Shown in pieces: positions 13,931 to 21,253 of a stretch of 21,253 nt of DNA (position 1 is the first letter of the stretch; each line of letters starts with the position of its first letter). The notes below the pieces were generated by a model. That model ran no database searches, was not told where the DNA came from, and saw nothing but the letters and a program-made list of their open reading frames with translations. The DNA is from Euryarchaeota archaeon UBA438 (GTDB taxonomy: Archaea > Thermoplasmatota > Poseidoniia > Poseidoniales > Thalassarchaeaceae): assembly GCA_002504435.1 (NCBI GenBank), contig DAQP01000011.1, positions 2,399 to 23,651 on the forward strand, written 5' to 3'. A program made the translations under genes and the position numbers.

Positions 13931-14371
13931 TTACGCGTTCGCATCGGCGGAACGTGCCATGGCTACGTGCATCGCGACCCCGACTGGCATCAGCATTACT
14001 GCGAAGAAGATGGACGTCGTCCTTATCCAGGGATCCACTCCCATTTCCAAGCTCCTCTTCCAAATCCAACGGGTTACGAAGATGTCGCCCGCTACCATGT
14101 GGGCCCAGGCGGCAGAGGCGCCTGCCTTGGTGCCAAGTAGGGTTGCAAGAGCATCCAGTGGTTGAGAAGACATCATGTCACCAAATAGCTCTGAGAGAGC
14201 ATTTGGATCTGACAGGGAAACTGCGAACCAGATTGCCACAGGACCGAGGAAGAACCACGGGCCTCGCATTGCCTTCTCCGTTCTCTCGTCTTCGGGATAG
14301 GCTAGCATTAGTATCCAAAATGGTCCGATCCATGCCGTTGATAGGAAAAATGAAGCGTCATATACATCCAT
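13931..14371 (-). CDS. ABA4-like (DUF4281) integral membrane protein
   Basis: A 146-residue protein with four hydrophobic spans (about residues 7-24, 38-54, 86-104 and 119-140). Blocks GPFWILMLAYPEDERTEKAM and WAHMVAGDIFVTRWIW, then PVGVAMHVAM, align by eye with the plant ABA4 family (DUF4281). There I recall LPFYTLM..P....T...M, SAWIHLLAVDLFAARQIY and CPVGILTHFV. ABA4 is needed for neoxanthin formation in plants, but its biochemical role is unclear and prokaryotic members are uncharacterised. It begins 12 nt after the CrtI-like gene on the same strand, supporting a carotenoid link. Whether it acts on carotenoids in this archaeon is inference. Confidence 0.75.
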   Translation of the reverse strand: MDVYDASFFLSTAWIGPFWILMLAYPEDERTEKAMRGPWFFLGPVAIWFAVSLSDPNALSELFGDMMSSQPLDALATLLGTKAGASAAWAHMVAGDIFVTRWIWKRSLEMGVDPWIRTTSIFFAVMLMPVGVAMHVAMARSADANA

Positions 14372-14383
14372 ATTTGTTCCTCC

Positions 14384-15937
14384 TCATCTCTTTGATTTGA
14401 TAGTTGGCCTTCTCATATCCTCAAACCATGTTTCTGCACCATTCCAGTCTGGAACTATGCCCATATCGGCACAAATCATCTTGGCTGAGATTCTACCACT
14501 CTCGAGGATGGTTGGGAGTCCGCTTCCGGGGTGGGTTCCACCTCCGACTAGGTATAGTCTGTCAAGCTCCTCGAACTTGTTCTGGGGCCTCCTCCAAAGC
14601 ATCTGATCGAGACCGTGTGCTAGATTGAAGACTGCTCCCTTGTATATGTCTCGAGAGGCCCAGTCATCAGGCGTTACTATGGTCTGCGAAACGATGTGGT
14701 CCTTGATTCCGGAAAACCCGAGGTGCTCCATCTGCCCCAGAATAACGTCCATGTAATCGTCCTTTATTTCGTCCCAGTTGATTCCTTCGTGAGAGTTGCT
14801 GACGGGAACCAAGACGTAGATTGTAGAGTGCCCATCTGGTGCCATCGTTGGGTCGGTGACGCAGGCGTTTTGGACGTATATCGATGGGTCGTCCCAAGTT
14901 ACCTTGTGCTCTGTGACCTCTTTCAGGTTCTTCTGGTAATCCTTAGCAGCGTATATCTGGTGGTGAGGGGTGTCATACAACTTGTCTATTCCCAAGTAGA
15001 GCATGTAAGTGGAGCATGAATATGACTTCTCGTCCAGTTTCTTGTTTGACCACCTTTTGCGCAGCTCGTCGGGGATCAATCCCTTCATTCCAGTTGCGAA
15101 ATCGACATTCATTACGAAACGGTCGGCCGAGTAGGTCTTCTCGTCTGTTCTGGCGCCCACTACCCTCTTGCCGTCGAAAACGAATTCCCTTACTGGTTCG
15201 TTGAGTCGAATTTCGACTCCTAAATCCCTGGCGATCTTTCCCATCTTCTGGGTTATTGTGCCCAAGCCGCCCTCTGAGTGGAAGACCCCATGCTCGTACT
15301 CCAGGTAGGCGAGAATTGTGAATAGGCTTGGGGCCTGGAAGGGGCTCATGCCTAGGTACTTGGTCTGGAATGACATAGCCAACTGCATCCTCTCGTCCGG
15401 GAACAGCTTGGAAAGGTCCGATGAGACGCTCCTCCATGGCTTCAGGACCCTGGAAACCCTCAATGCCCTGCGACTGAGAAGATCTGCTGGTCCGCTCCAA
15501 GGCGTATTCAAGCAGTTCTTGGAGAGCCTCAACTTCTTCCTGTTATCCTCGATGTACCTACGGAAACCTTTGGCGTTCCTTTCACCGCACAGTTCTCCGA
15601 TTTGGGATACCATGTCTTCTAGGTCTGTGGTGGCGTTAAGGCTCCCGCCGGCCCCGAATACCAGCCGGTAGTTCGGGTGCAGTGGAATGAGACCCAGCTC
15701 CTCATGGGCATCCATCCCCAGGGCCTCGAATATCTCCTCTGCTATCTCTGGGTAGTGGAAGAAGGTGGGTCCGTTGTCATACTTGTATCCGTCCTTCTCG
15801 AATACCCTCGTTCTGCCTCCCACATCGTCAGATTTCTCGAGTATGGTGACCTTTACGCCGGCCTTGGCCAGGAGCATGGAGCATGCCAAACCCCCCGGGC
15901 CCGCACCGACTACGATCACATCAGAATGCTCGTCCAT
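14384..15937 (-). CDS. crtI: CrtI-type phytoene desaturase / carotenoid oxidoreductase
   Basis: A 517-residue FAD-dependent amine-oxidase-fold protein. The N-terminal dinucleotide-binding fold is DVIVVGAGPGGLACSMLL (6-23) with ILEKSDDVGGR (32-42), and NGPTFFHYP follows as in CrtI enzymes. The C-terminal FAD block is LYLVGGGTHPGSGLPTILES, the bacterial-type carotenoid desaturase signature. Such enzymes add double bonds to phytoene, or in related subfamilies saturate or oxidise carotenoids or retinoids, so the exact reaction cannot be read off. CrtI-type proteins serve beta-carotene and retinal synthesis for rhodopsins in marine archaea, but no crtB, crtY, blh or rhodopsin is in this window. 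The ATG follows directly on the UbiB-like stop (TGAATG). The ABA4-like gene is downstream. Confidence 0.85.
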   Translation of the reverse strand: MDEHSDVIVVGAGPGGLACSMLLAKAGVKVTILEKSDDVGGRTRVFEKDGYKYDNGPTFFHYPEIAEEIFEALGMDAHEELGLIPLHPNYRLVFGAGGSLNATTDLEDMVSQIGELCGERNAKGFRRYIEDNRKKLRLSKNCLNTPWSGPADLLSRRALRVSRVLKPWRSVSSDLSKLFPDERMQLAMSFQTKYLGMSPFQAPSLFTILAYLEYEHGVFHSEGGLGTITQKMGKIARDLGVEIRLNEPVREFVFDGKRVVGARTDEKTYSADRFVMNVDFATGMKGLIPDELRKRWSNKKLDEKSYSCSTYMLYLGIDKLYDTPHHQIYAAKDYQKNLKEVTEHKVTWDDPSIYVQNACVTDPTMAPDGHSTIYVLVPVSNSHEGINWDEIKDDYMDVILGQMEHLGFSGIKDHIVSQTIVTPDDWASRDIYKGAVFNLAHGLDQMLWRRPQNKFEELDRLYLVGGGTHPGSGLPTILESGRISAKMICADMGIVPDWNGAETWFEDMRRPTIKSKR

Positions 15938-17161
15938 TCACTCACCTAGCCCCAGCCCTTGTCTGAACTCAGCCAGCGACGGGCCCATTTGGGCAATCAA
16001 CTTGACCTCGGGGTGAGTTCTGATTACCAGTCCGTCCATGTACATCAGAGAGCGTATTATTGGGAATGCCTCCTCTCCGAAATCTGCCCCTGCCTCTTCC
16101 ACTGCGACTCTTACGGTTTTCATCATCAAGTCGGTCAGACTCTGCTCGCCGACGCTCTTGTCCCCGAAGTCTCCGTAAATCTCTGACATCTTATCCTTGA
16201 AGCTGGCCTTTCTTTGTTCGGAGGGGGGCTCTCCAGCCAGTCCCATTAGCGCTTCGAAAGCCCCATCCAGTTCATTCTTGGAAAGGAGCTCGAAGAAGAG
16301 GAACAGTGGTAGGCTGACATCCCTAGGGGCCTCGCAAATCGCACCGTTATCGATAAACACGAAATTTCCATCCTGATCAAATATGCAATTTCCCGGGTGC
16401 AGGTCTCCGTGAAATGTCCCTATTCCGAACATGTATGCCCCGTGAATTCTGAATAGTTGCAGCAGATCATCCCATGATAGGCTGGATTGCCCTATCATCT
16501 CCTCCAGCGAATCCCCCTTGACATACTCAGATACAAGGATGGACTTGTTGGACAGTTCTGGGTAGTACTTGGGGAACCTAAGTCTCGGCATCGGGAACTC
16601 ACCAGAAATCTCGTCGCGTATTCCCCGTAGCCTCAGAGCTCCGGAAATCTCGTTCCTTAGGTCGAGCTCCCTCAATGTATAATCCTCTACGTGCCTAAGG
16701 AGGGCAACAGGGTTCCCGACCTTGCGAAGCTTCGGGGACACCATGAGGGCCAGTCTGAGCAATTTGCTCATTCTGGAGACGTCCCTCTTGAATTTCCCTT
16801 CATGGTCCTTCTTTACTACCTTCACAACCACCTCCTCTCCTGACTTGAGGCGTGCCCTATGCACCTGTCCCACTGAGGCGGAGGCGAGAGGCTGCTCATC
16901 GAACCAATCTATACTATCGTGAAAAAGACTCGGGGCCTCTCTGTCCAATATCGCCTTGACATCCTCTGCTGGAATTGTAGAGGCGTTTCTGTAGAGTGTC
17001 TGAAGTTGTCTGCATTTCTCGTCACTAAGTATATCGGGCCTTAGTGCGAAAATCTGTGATAGCTTGACTGCCAGTAGACCCTGTCTCTGAATCCAATCCA
17101 AGTCAGCAGGCGATTCCCTGGTGATTTGCCTCACGAAGAGTATGAAGTTCAGCAGTCTCAC
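15938..17161 (-). CDS. UbiB/ABC1 (COQ8/ADCK)-family atypical kinase-like protein
   Basis: A 407-residue member of the atypical kinase-like family that supports isoprenoid quinone or other prenyl-lipid metabolism. Visible motifs are the KxGQ element, here K33-L-S-Q36 with serine in place of glycine; the Ala-rich loop replacement LASASVGQVHRA (92-103); the lysine in VVVKVVK (K114); SEYVKGDSLEEM; the catalytic-loop HGDLHPGN (251-258); and the metal-binding DNG (271-273). There is no C-terminal membrane anchor as in bacterial UbiB. The start is GTG 17161, with a TATA-like TAATACAAT about 35 bases upstream, compatible with a near-leaderless transcript. Direct abutment with the CrtI-like gene suggests a linked role in polyprenyl-lipid or carotenoid handling. 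Biochemical activity is unknown. Confidence 0.88.
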   Translation of the reverse strand: MRLLNFILFVRQITRESPADLDWIQRQGLLAVKLSQIFALRPDILSDEKCRQLQTLYRNASTIPAEDVKAILDREAPSLFHDSIDWFDEQPLASASVGQVHRARLKSGEEVVVKVVKKDHEGKFKRDVSRMSKLLRLALMVSPKLRKVGNPVALLRHVEDYTLRELDLRNEISGALRLRGIRDEISGEFPMPRLRFPKYYPELSNKSILVSEYVKGDSLEEMIGQSSLSWDDLLQLFRIHGAYMFGIGTFHGDLHPGNCIFDQDGNFVFIDNGAICEAPRDVSLPLFLFFELLSKNELDGAFEALMGLAGEPPSEQRKASFKDKMSEIYGDFGDKSVGEQSLTDLMMKTVRVAVEEAGADFGEEAFPIIRSLMYMDGLVIRTHPEVKLIAQMGPSLAEFRQGLGLGE

Positions 17162-17190
17162 GATTGTTCCCGGGTTTCTTGAGGGGTGTC

Positions 17191-17200
17191 GATTGTATTA
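17191..17200 (-). promoter_or_regulatory. TATA-like element of the UbiB-CrtI-ABA4 unit
   Basis: Minus-strand TAATACAATC is centred about 35 bases before the GTG start of the UbiB-like gene, in the 102-nt divergent gap. This spacing would give a very short 5' leader. The same gap holds plus-strand TTTAGAAAG (17225-17233), a candidate for the divergent gene's promoter. Confidence 0.35.
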
Positions 17201-17263
17201 CTCTTCTCAATAACCAGACTGCAGTTTAGAAAGGAATTGAAACCGGTACGCGCTGCAATAACC

Positions 17264-17836
17264 ATGCAGAGGGACGCAGAAGGGCGATTGCTCTTTGACG
17301 ATCGGCCTGATTTCAGGCCCAATCTCACTCCTAGGGAGATTTTCCAATTAGGAAGTTTCGGCGGCACATACTGGAGGCCGATCCACTCATCCGTGGCCGG
17401 CAAGGAGTTGTCTGACCAGCATCTCGAATTCGAGGAGTGGTGGGAGGGAATTCCGAATTCCCTCCTCACTAGTGAAGTGTATGACAAGAGTGTCAACAGG
17501 TTCGGAGTGAAGAGTGGGACCTCCTTGGAGATGTGGGAGTCGAAGGGGTGGATTCGCTCAGAGGACCCCTACGGGTGGGTCCAGTGGTACTGCAGGTTCT
17601 TCTCTGGCAGGAGGGGGCCTGATGACGATAGGCAGGTCAAGCGCTGGAATTCCTTCGCGGGGGAGAGGGGGAGGTTCAGGAGTCAGCTAATCAAGAGGGT
17701 GATAGCAAGAGAGGCTAGCTTCGATGATGTATCGGTTAGTCCGGTAATCAGGCAGTCTCTGCAGCACTGGGGATACAGACTTACTGAGGCTGACTTCGAC
17801 AAGGCGGCGCTTAGGCTGTGGGAGAAGAGTTTCTGA
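17264..17836 (+). CDS. Conserved hypothetical protein (FGGTYWRP motif)
   Basis: A soluble 190-residue protein with no named domain that I recognise. It has distinctive motifs: FRPNLTPREIFQLGSFGGTY followed by WRPI near the N-terminus, VNRFGVKSG, SLEMWESKGWI, and DPYGWVQWYCRFFSGRR with a following DDDRQVKRW. The high content of W, R, F and Y in defined blocks suggests a real, conserved fold. I recall similar blocks from uncharacterised proteins of eukaryotic microbes and bacteria, but cannot confirm this. ATG 17264 is chosen because the family-like sequence begins there; the frame extends to 17186 without similar character. It is transcribed divergently from the UbiB-CrtI genes and followed after 66 nt by the SDR fusion gene. 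Confidence 0.8.
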   Translation: MQRDAEGRLLFDDRPDFRPNLTPREIFQLGSFGGTYWRPIHSSVAGKELSDQHLEFEEWWEGIPNSLLTSEVYDKSVNRFGVKSGTSLEMWESKGWIRSEDPYGWVQWYCRFFSGRRGPDDDRQVKRWNSFAGERGRFRSQLIKRVIAREASFDDVSVSPVIRQSLQHWGYRLTEADFDKAALRLWEKSF

Positions 17837-17859
17837 TTAGCAGAACTTTGGAAATCAAA

Positions 17860-17868
17860 TGTAAAATA
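17860..17868 (+). promoter_or_regulatory. TATA-like element upstream of the SRPBCC-SDR gene
   Basis: TGTAAAATA is centred about 39 bases before the TTG start at 17903, in an AT-rich part of the 66-nt gap after the hypothetical protein gene. It suggests an independent promoter for the fusion gene. Confidence 0.35.
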
Positions 17869-17902
17869 GTCATCCGCTAGGCCATCGTACGGAGCTGATT
17901 AG

Positions 17903-19291
17903 TTGTACGAGTACGAGCATACCACTGTAGTGGAAGCGGACATCGAGACAACCTTCGGGTGGCACGAGTACAAGGGCTCCTTTCGTCGCCTTATGCCGCC
18001 CTGGGAGGTTGCAGAGGAAGTCAGGGCCGATGACACTCTAGAGCCTGGCTCTCAGAGGATATTCAAGTTCCCAATGGGTCCTTTCAAGGGAACGTGGGTC
18101 GCGGAGCACACCGCCTACGAGCCCCCCAAGCACTGGGCCGACACCATGGTCAAGGGACCGTTCTGGTCCTGGGACCACGATCATCACTTCACCGAGTCCG
18201 ACGGGGTTACCACGGTTTCTGACCACGTGAGGTACCAAGTCCCCTTTGGTCCACTCGGGAACCTGGTCGACAGGATGCTCGGTGGGATGCTGGTGAGAAG
18301 CAGGATCACCCGGATGTTCAAGGCCAGGGAGCTAAGGCTGCAGAGGGACATCGCACAGCACTCCAAGTTCTCCCACCTCCCTCGAAAGAGGATACTTGTT
18401 TCCGGCTCCTCCGGACTGATAGGGACCCAGCTAGTGGCATTCCTCGACACCGGGGGTCACGATGTCTGGAGGCTCGTCAGGAGGTCGGCGAAGGAGGGTG
18501 AGAAGGAACTGAGCTGGGAGCCCGACGAGGGGGTCATTGACCCCTCCTCGATAGAGGGCTTCGACATCGTGATACACCTTGGGGGTGCTGGCATCGGGGA
18601 CAAGCGGTGGAGCACCAAGAGGAAGGACCTGATAGTGGGCTCTCGCAGGGACTCCACCACACTCCTCTCGGACACAATCAGCCAGCTGGAGAACAAGCCG
18701 GAGTGCTTCGTGGTCGCCAGCGCGATTGGCTACTACGGGAACAGGATGGACGAGGAGCTGACCGAGGAAAGCCCCCCTGGAGAGGGATTCCTAACAGACA
18801 CCGTGATTCAATGGGAGTCCTACGCCGACTCGGCCAGGGAGGCCGGGGTCAGGGTCATCAACACCCGCAACGGTATCGTGCTCTCGGCCGTGGGAGGGGC
18901 TCTCGGCCGCATGCTCCTGCCATGGAAGATGGGAGGGGGCGGACCGCTTGCCGGAGGGAGGCAGTGGATGTCATGGATATCCATGGACGACGAGATATAC
19001 GCCATGCACCACCTTATGATGAGCGCCGGTTGCGAGGGCGCGTACAACCTCACTGCACCGAATCCCGTCCAGCAGAGGGTGTTCTCGAAGACCCTAGGGG
19101 GGGTACTTAGGAGGCCTGCCTTCGCACCGATCCCGGGGTTCTCGATGAGGATTCTCTTCGGCGAGCTCGCGGGGCCCCTGCTGATAGAGGGCCAGAGGGT
19201 CAAGCCCAGCAGGCTGGAGGCCTCAGGCTACGAGTTCCTGCATGAGGACCTAGAGGCCGCGCTGAGGGACTGCCTGGGAATGTGGAAGTAG
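17903..19291 (+). CDS. SRPBCC domain fused to NAD(P)-dependent SDR epimerase (TIGR01777/YfcH-like)
   Basis: A 462-residue two-domain protein. Residues 1-155 resemble an SRPBCC/START-like lipid-binding domain (YEYEHTTVVEADIETTFGWH, VSDHVRYQVPFGPLGNLVD). Residues from 162 form an atypical extended SDR: RILVSGSSGLIGTQLV (163-178), DIVIHLGGAGIGDKRWS, ASAIGYYGN, TRNGIVLS..GGALGRML, WMSWISMDDE and YNLTAPNPV. These blocks match the TIGR01777 (YfcH, SDR39U1) group, whose substrate is unknown. Fusion of the two domains occurs in bacteria. TTG 17903 is the start, with GGAG eight bases upstream. Codons end in G or C more often than in the neighbouring genes, visible as long GC-rich runs, which could mean strong expression or different ancestry. 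Confidence 0.85.
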   Translation: MYEYEHTTVVEADIETTFGWHEYKGSFRRLMPPWEVAEEVRADDTLEPGSQRIFKFPMGPFKGTWVAEHTAYEPPKHWADTMVKGPFWSWDHDHHFTESDGVTTVSDHVRYQVPFGPLGNLVDRMLGGMLVRSRITRMFKARELRLQRDIAQHSKFSHLPRKRILVSGSSGLIGTQLVAFLDTGGHDVWRLVRRSAKEGEKELSWEPDEGVIDPSSIEGFDIVIHLGGAGIGDKRWSTKRKDLIVGSRRDSTTLLSDTISQLENKPECFVVASAIGYYGNRMDEELTEESPPGEGFLTDTVIQWESYADSAREAGVRVINTRNGIVLSAVGGALGRMLLPWKMGGGGPLAGGRQWMSWISMDDEIYAMHHLMMSAGCEGAYNLTAPNPVQQRVFSKTLGGVLRRPAFAPIPGFSMRILFGELAGPLLIEGQRVKPSRLEASGYEFLHEDLEAALRDCLGMWK

Positions 19292-19339
19292 GCGTCTGAG
19301 GGAGCCTTGCCATGGCGTGAGCAATGTCCGATGGGGGTT

Positions 19340-21253
19340 TCAACTATGCCTCGGAACACTGCTTCTAGGGGGCTCTTCGTCCCTCCCTACCCTGTCCAAC
19401 AAGCCGAGGATCGCCGGGGCGATTACCATGCTGGCAAGCAGGGACAGACCGATCATTATGCCGCAGAACAGCCCGAATGTGGAGAAGAAGCCCATCTTGG
19501 ACTGGTTGATGACCATGAAACCGGCGAAGTCGGAGACGGCGGAGCCGAACAGCGCTATACCGGAGGCGCCCCCCACTACCGAGAGGGCGTTCATAGGGTC
19601 CTTCCCACCGTGTGTCTCTTCCCTGTACCTCTCGACGAGGTGTATCACGTAGTCTATCCCCACTCCAAGGGATATTGCCGCGATTGACACCGTCACCATG
19701 TTCAGGCCGTAGCCAAAGGCGTCGACGAGCGCGTAGAGCCAGATTATGACTATGCTGATTGGCGCGGTCGTGACGGCAGCGAATGTGAATGCCTCGTTGC
19801 CCCATAGAACTGAAAGCACGATGGCTAGGGCGGCCAGAGGAATGGCATATTGAGCACCCATCAGGAAGTAGGCGAAGGATGACAAGATTGCCGCATTGAG
19901 GAGGGCCCGCTTGGCGAATTTGGGGTCCCGGACGGATTTCAGACTGTACTCAGCTGGCTCCTCCTGCCTGTATCCCCACCAAAGGGTGACGAAGCAGAGG
20001 ACCAGCCCCAGGAGGATTGTCCCCTGGAGGTCGTCCTGCATCGAGTCGGCCGCCACGAACCTGATTACCGGCTCACCGGTTGGTATTGCCCAGGTCACTG
20101 GATACTCCTCTTCCGAGAAGGCGGAGGAAAGCTCTCCTCTAGTTCTGAGGTTGCTTGATGAGAGGTTCTGGAAAGGCGCCATGTCAGCCTCCAGTTGCTC
20201 CAGAGCAGGCTCCACGAGGGCGAATTGCTCGGGACTGGATATTCCGAAGCGCATCGATGTCCTCGGGTAATGTGGGGCTTCCCCTGAATTTGTCAACCAC
20301 GGATTGTCATAATCGAGATCCCCTTCGACCTGGAGGAACTCTCCCACGATGCTAGTGGAAAGCGCTGGATAGCCTCCACTGGCCGGTATTCCTCTGGTCA
20401 GCATGAAGCCATAGAGGAAAGTCAGTGAACTGCTATCATCCGTCGATGGTATGAAGATGAACTCGAAGTCCCTGTTGGGGATGACGATGGTCTCACAACC
20501 TATTCCGCCATCATCTGATTCGAAGTCCCACCCCGCCTCCTCGAAAGGCGTCTGGTTCCATGCCATTGCGGCCCTTAGGTACCATAGCATCTGGTCTATG
20601 CCAAGTAGCTCGACATCCCCGCTTGGAGATCTTGTGAACTGATCCGGATCATCTGGCCCATGGGAGTTCATATTCCCCCTCAACTCCTCCATCGCGATTA
20701 GAATTCTAGGGTTGGTTATGTTTCCCTCGACCAGGATGTACGCTGGCTCTCCCTCGTCACTAAACCTCTCGTTGATCAAGCCCACGCCAACAGCTAGATC
20801 CGATTCCTCCTCGATGAAATCCTCGACCTGGAAGTCGCCCTCTAGGGAGAGCATCATGGGTACTGCGATGGATGTTATTAGAAGGGAGGCGGCAATGACC
20901 AGGGGGGAGAACTTCGCTGATTTTGTTGCTAGGGATGACAACCATGACTTGGGCACCATGTGGAGGATGTCAGAAGGCTCGTCCTGAAGCCTGCCCCTGG
21001 AGTCCAACCAAACGTCCACATCGAGCCTGGTTAGGGGAACCCACAATCCAGTGAGGAAGAATGCGCAAAGTACGCCTATTCCAGCCTCTATCCCAAATGA
21101 TCTGAGGGCTGCTATGTCGGAAGACAGGTTCGCCGAGAACGCGACTATCGTAGTGACTGAAGTCAGCATTATCGCGAGGCCGACCTTGCTGATCGACATC
21201 CGAGATGAGTCCTCAGGTGATTTACCGGATTTCCTCTCTTCCTTGTACCTGTG
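19340..21253 (-). CDS. RND/MMPL-superfamily transporter, 5'-truncated by the window edge
   Basis: The C-terminal 637 residues of an RND-type membrane protein (HpnN/Patched-like group). The frame is open to the right edge, and the 18 codons before ATG 21199 read HRYKEERKSGKSPEDSSR, a typical loop of the family, so ATG 21199 is internal and the real start lies outside. The visible part contains the last spans of the first six-helix bundle (VGLAIMLTSVTTIVAF, IEAGIGVLCAFFLTGL). An extracytoplasmic loop of about 250 residues follows, then the complete second bundle with the sterol-sensing-like signature SLGVGIDYVIHLVERYREE. The internal duplication is visible as the two RYxEE loops. The substrate, perhaps a lipid or hydrophobic compound, is unknown. 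The gene converges on the SDR fusion with a 48-nt gap. Confidence 0.88.
   Translation of the reverse strand, partial: HRYKEERKSGKSPEDSSRMSISKVGLAIMLTSVTTIVAFSANLSSDIAALRSFGIEAGIGVLCAFFLTGLWVPLTRLDVDVWLDSRGRLQDEPSDILHMVPKSWLSSLATKSAKFSPLVIAASLLITSIAVPMMLSLEGDFQVEDFIEEESDLAVGVGLINERFSDEGEPAYILVEGNITNPRILIAMEELRGNMNSHGPDDPDQFTRSPSGDVELLGIDQMLWYLRAAMAWNQTPFEEAGWDFESDDGGIGCETIVIPNRDFEFIFIPSTDDSSSLTFLYGFMLTRGIPASGGYPALSTSIVGEFLQVEGDLDYDNPWLTNSGEAPHYPRTSMRFGISSPEQFALVEPALEQLEADMAPFQNLSSSNLRTRGELSSAFSEEEYPVTWAIPTGEPVIRFVAADSMQDDLQGTILLGLVLCFVTLWWGYRQEEPAEYSLKSVRDPKFAKRALLNAAILSSFAYFLMGAQYAIPLAALAIVLSVLWGNEAFTFAAVTTAPISIVIIWLYALVDAFGYGLNMVTVSIAAISLGVGIDYVIHLVERYREETHGGKDPMNALSVVGGASGIALFGSAVSDFAGFMVINQSKMGFFSTFGLFCGIMIGLSLLASMVIAPAILGLLDRVGRDEEPPRSSVPRHS

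Noticed and set aside
14973..15500. 175-codon minus-strand frame inside crtI
   Set aside because: Out-of-frame, Arg/Gln/Gly-rich shadow of the crtI coding sequence.
19292..19339. Bidirectional terminator between the convergent SDR and RND genes
   Set aside because: The 48-nt gap has no T-run or convincing stem on either strand.
19365..19805. 146-codon minus-strand frame inside the RND gene
   Set aside because: Arginine-rich out-of-frame translation of the RND gene's GC-rich end.
1..21253. CRISPR arrays, transposases, integrases or long direct repeats
   Set aside because: None were seen on reading either strand.

Overview
The window looks like a chromosomal segment of a planktonic archaeon, most likely a Marine Group II/III type euryarchaeon (Candidatus Poseidoniia). 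The archaeal assignment is firm. It rests on an archaeal-type phosphoglycerate kinase, ribosomal protein L21e, RNA polymerase subunit Rpo4/F, a DUF655 protein, an archaeal Dim1/KsgA methylase, Pus10, and a tRNA-Thr with an encoded CCA, discriminator U73 and a TATA-like box at the expected distance. The lineage is an inference from gene content: this information-processing core sits beside bacterial-looking RidA, MFS, CrtI, UbiB/ABC1, ABA4-like, SRPBCC-SDR and RND genes. No insertion sequence, phage gene or CRISPR array was seen.

Layout. (1) Positions 41-5036, plus strand: a HAD phosphatase-like protein, cis-prenyltransferase (UppS), a Nudix hydrolase, RidA, an MFS transporter and a phosphomannomutase/phosphoglucomutase, packed tightly with several overlaps. 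(2) 5089-5165: tRNA-Thr(CGT), almost touching the end of the convergent pgk gene (5168-6475, minus). (3) From a divergent promoter region with an inverted repeat: an M24 (Xaa-Pro type) peptidase and a short MIP18-like protein, 6541-8089 plus. (4) 8096-17161 is a long minus-strand array. In transcription order it is a UbiB-like kinase, CrtI-type desaturase, ABA4-like (DUF4281) membrane protein, DUF971 protein, Pus10, L21e, Rpo4/F, DUF655, KsgA, a helix-hairpin-helix/zinc-ribbon protein, a 2Fe-2S ferredoxin and an unannotated 54-residue single-span membrane protein. (5) 17264-19291 plus: a conserved hypothetical protein and an SRPBCC-SDR fusion. (6) 19340-21253 minus: an RND/MMPL-type transporter that runs off the right edge.

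How genes fit together. UppS (polyprenyl carrier) and the phosphohexomutase (sugar-phosphate supply) could both serve glycan assembly. The CrtI, ABA4-like and UbiB-like genes abut one another and suggest a carotenoid or polyprenoid-quinone module. L21e-Rpo4-DUF655-KsgA is a classic archaeal translation/transcription neighbourhood, here extended upstream by Pus10. A terminator-like hairpin followed by a TATA-like element appears to split it between rpo4 and DUF655.

The best candidates for something new are the 54-aa membrane protein (8096-8260), the ABA4-like protein beside CrtI in an archaeon, the free-standing HAD domain of a type normally fused to UbiA prenyltransferase, and the helix-hairpin-helix/zinc-ribbon protein with its GC-rich leader. 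No gap longer than about 105 bases lacks a gene.
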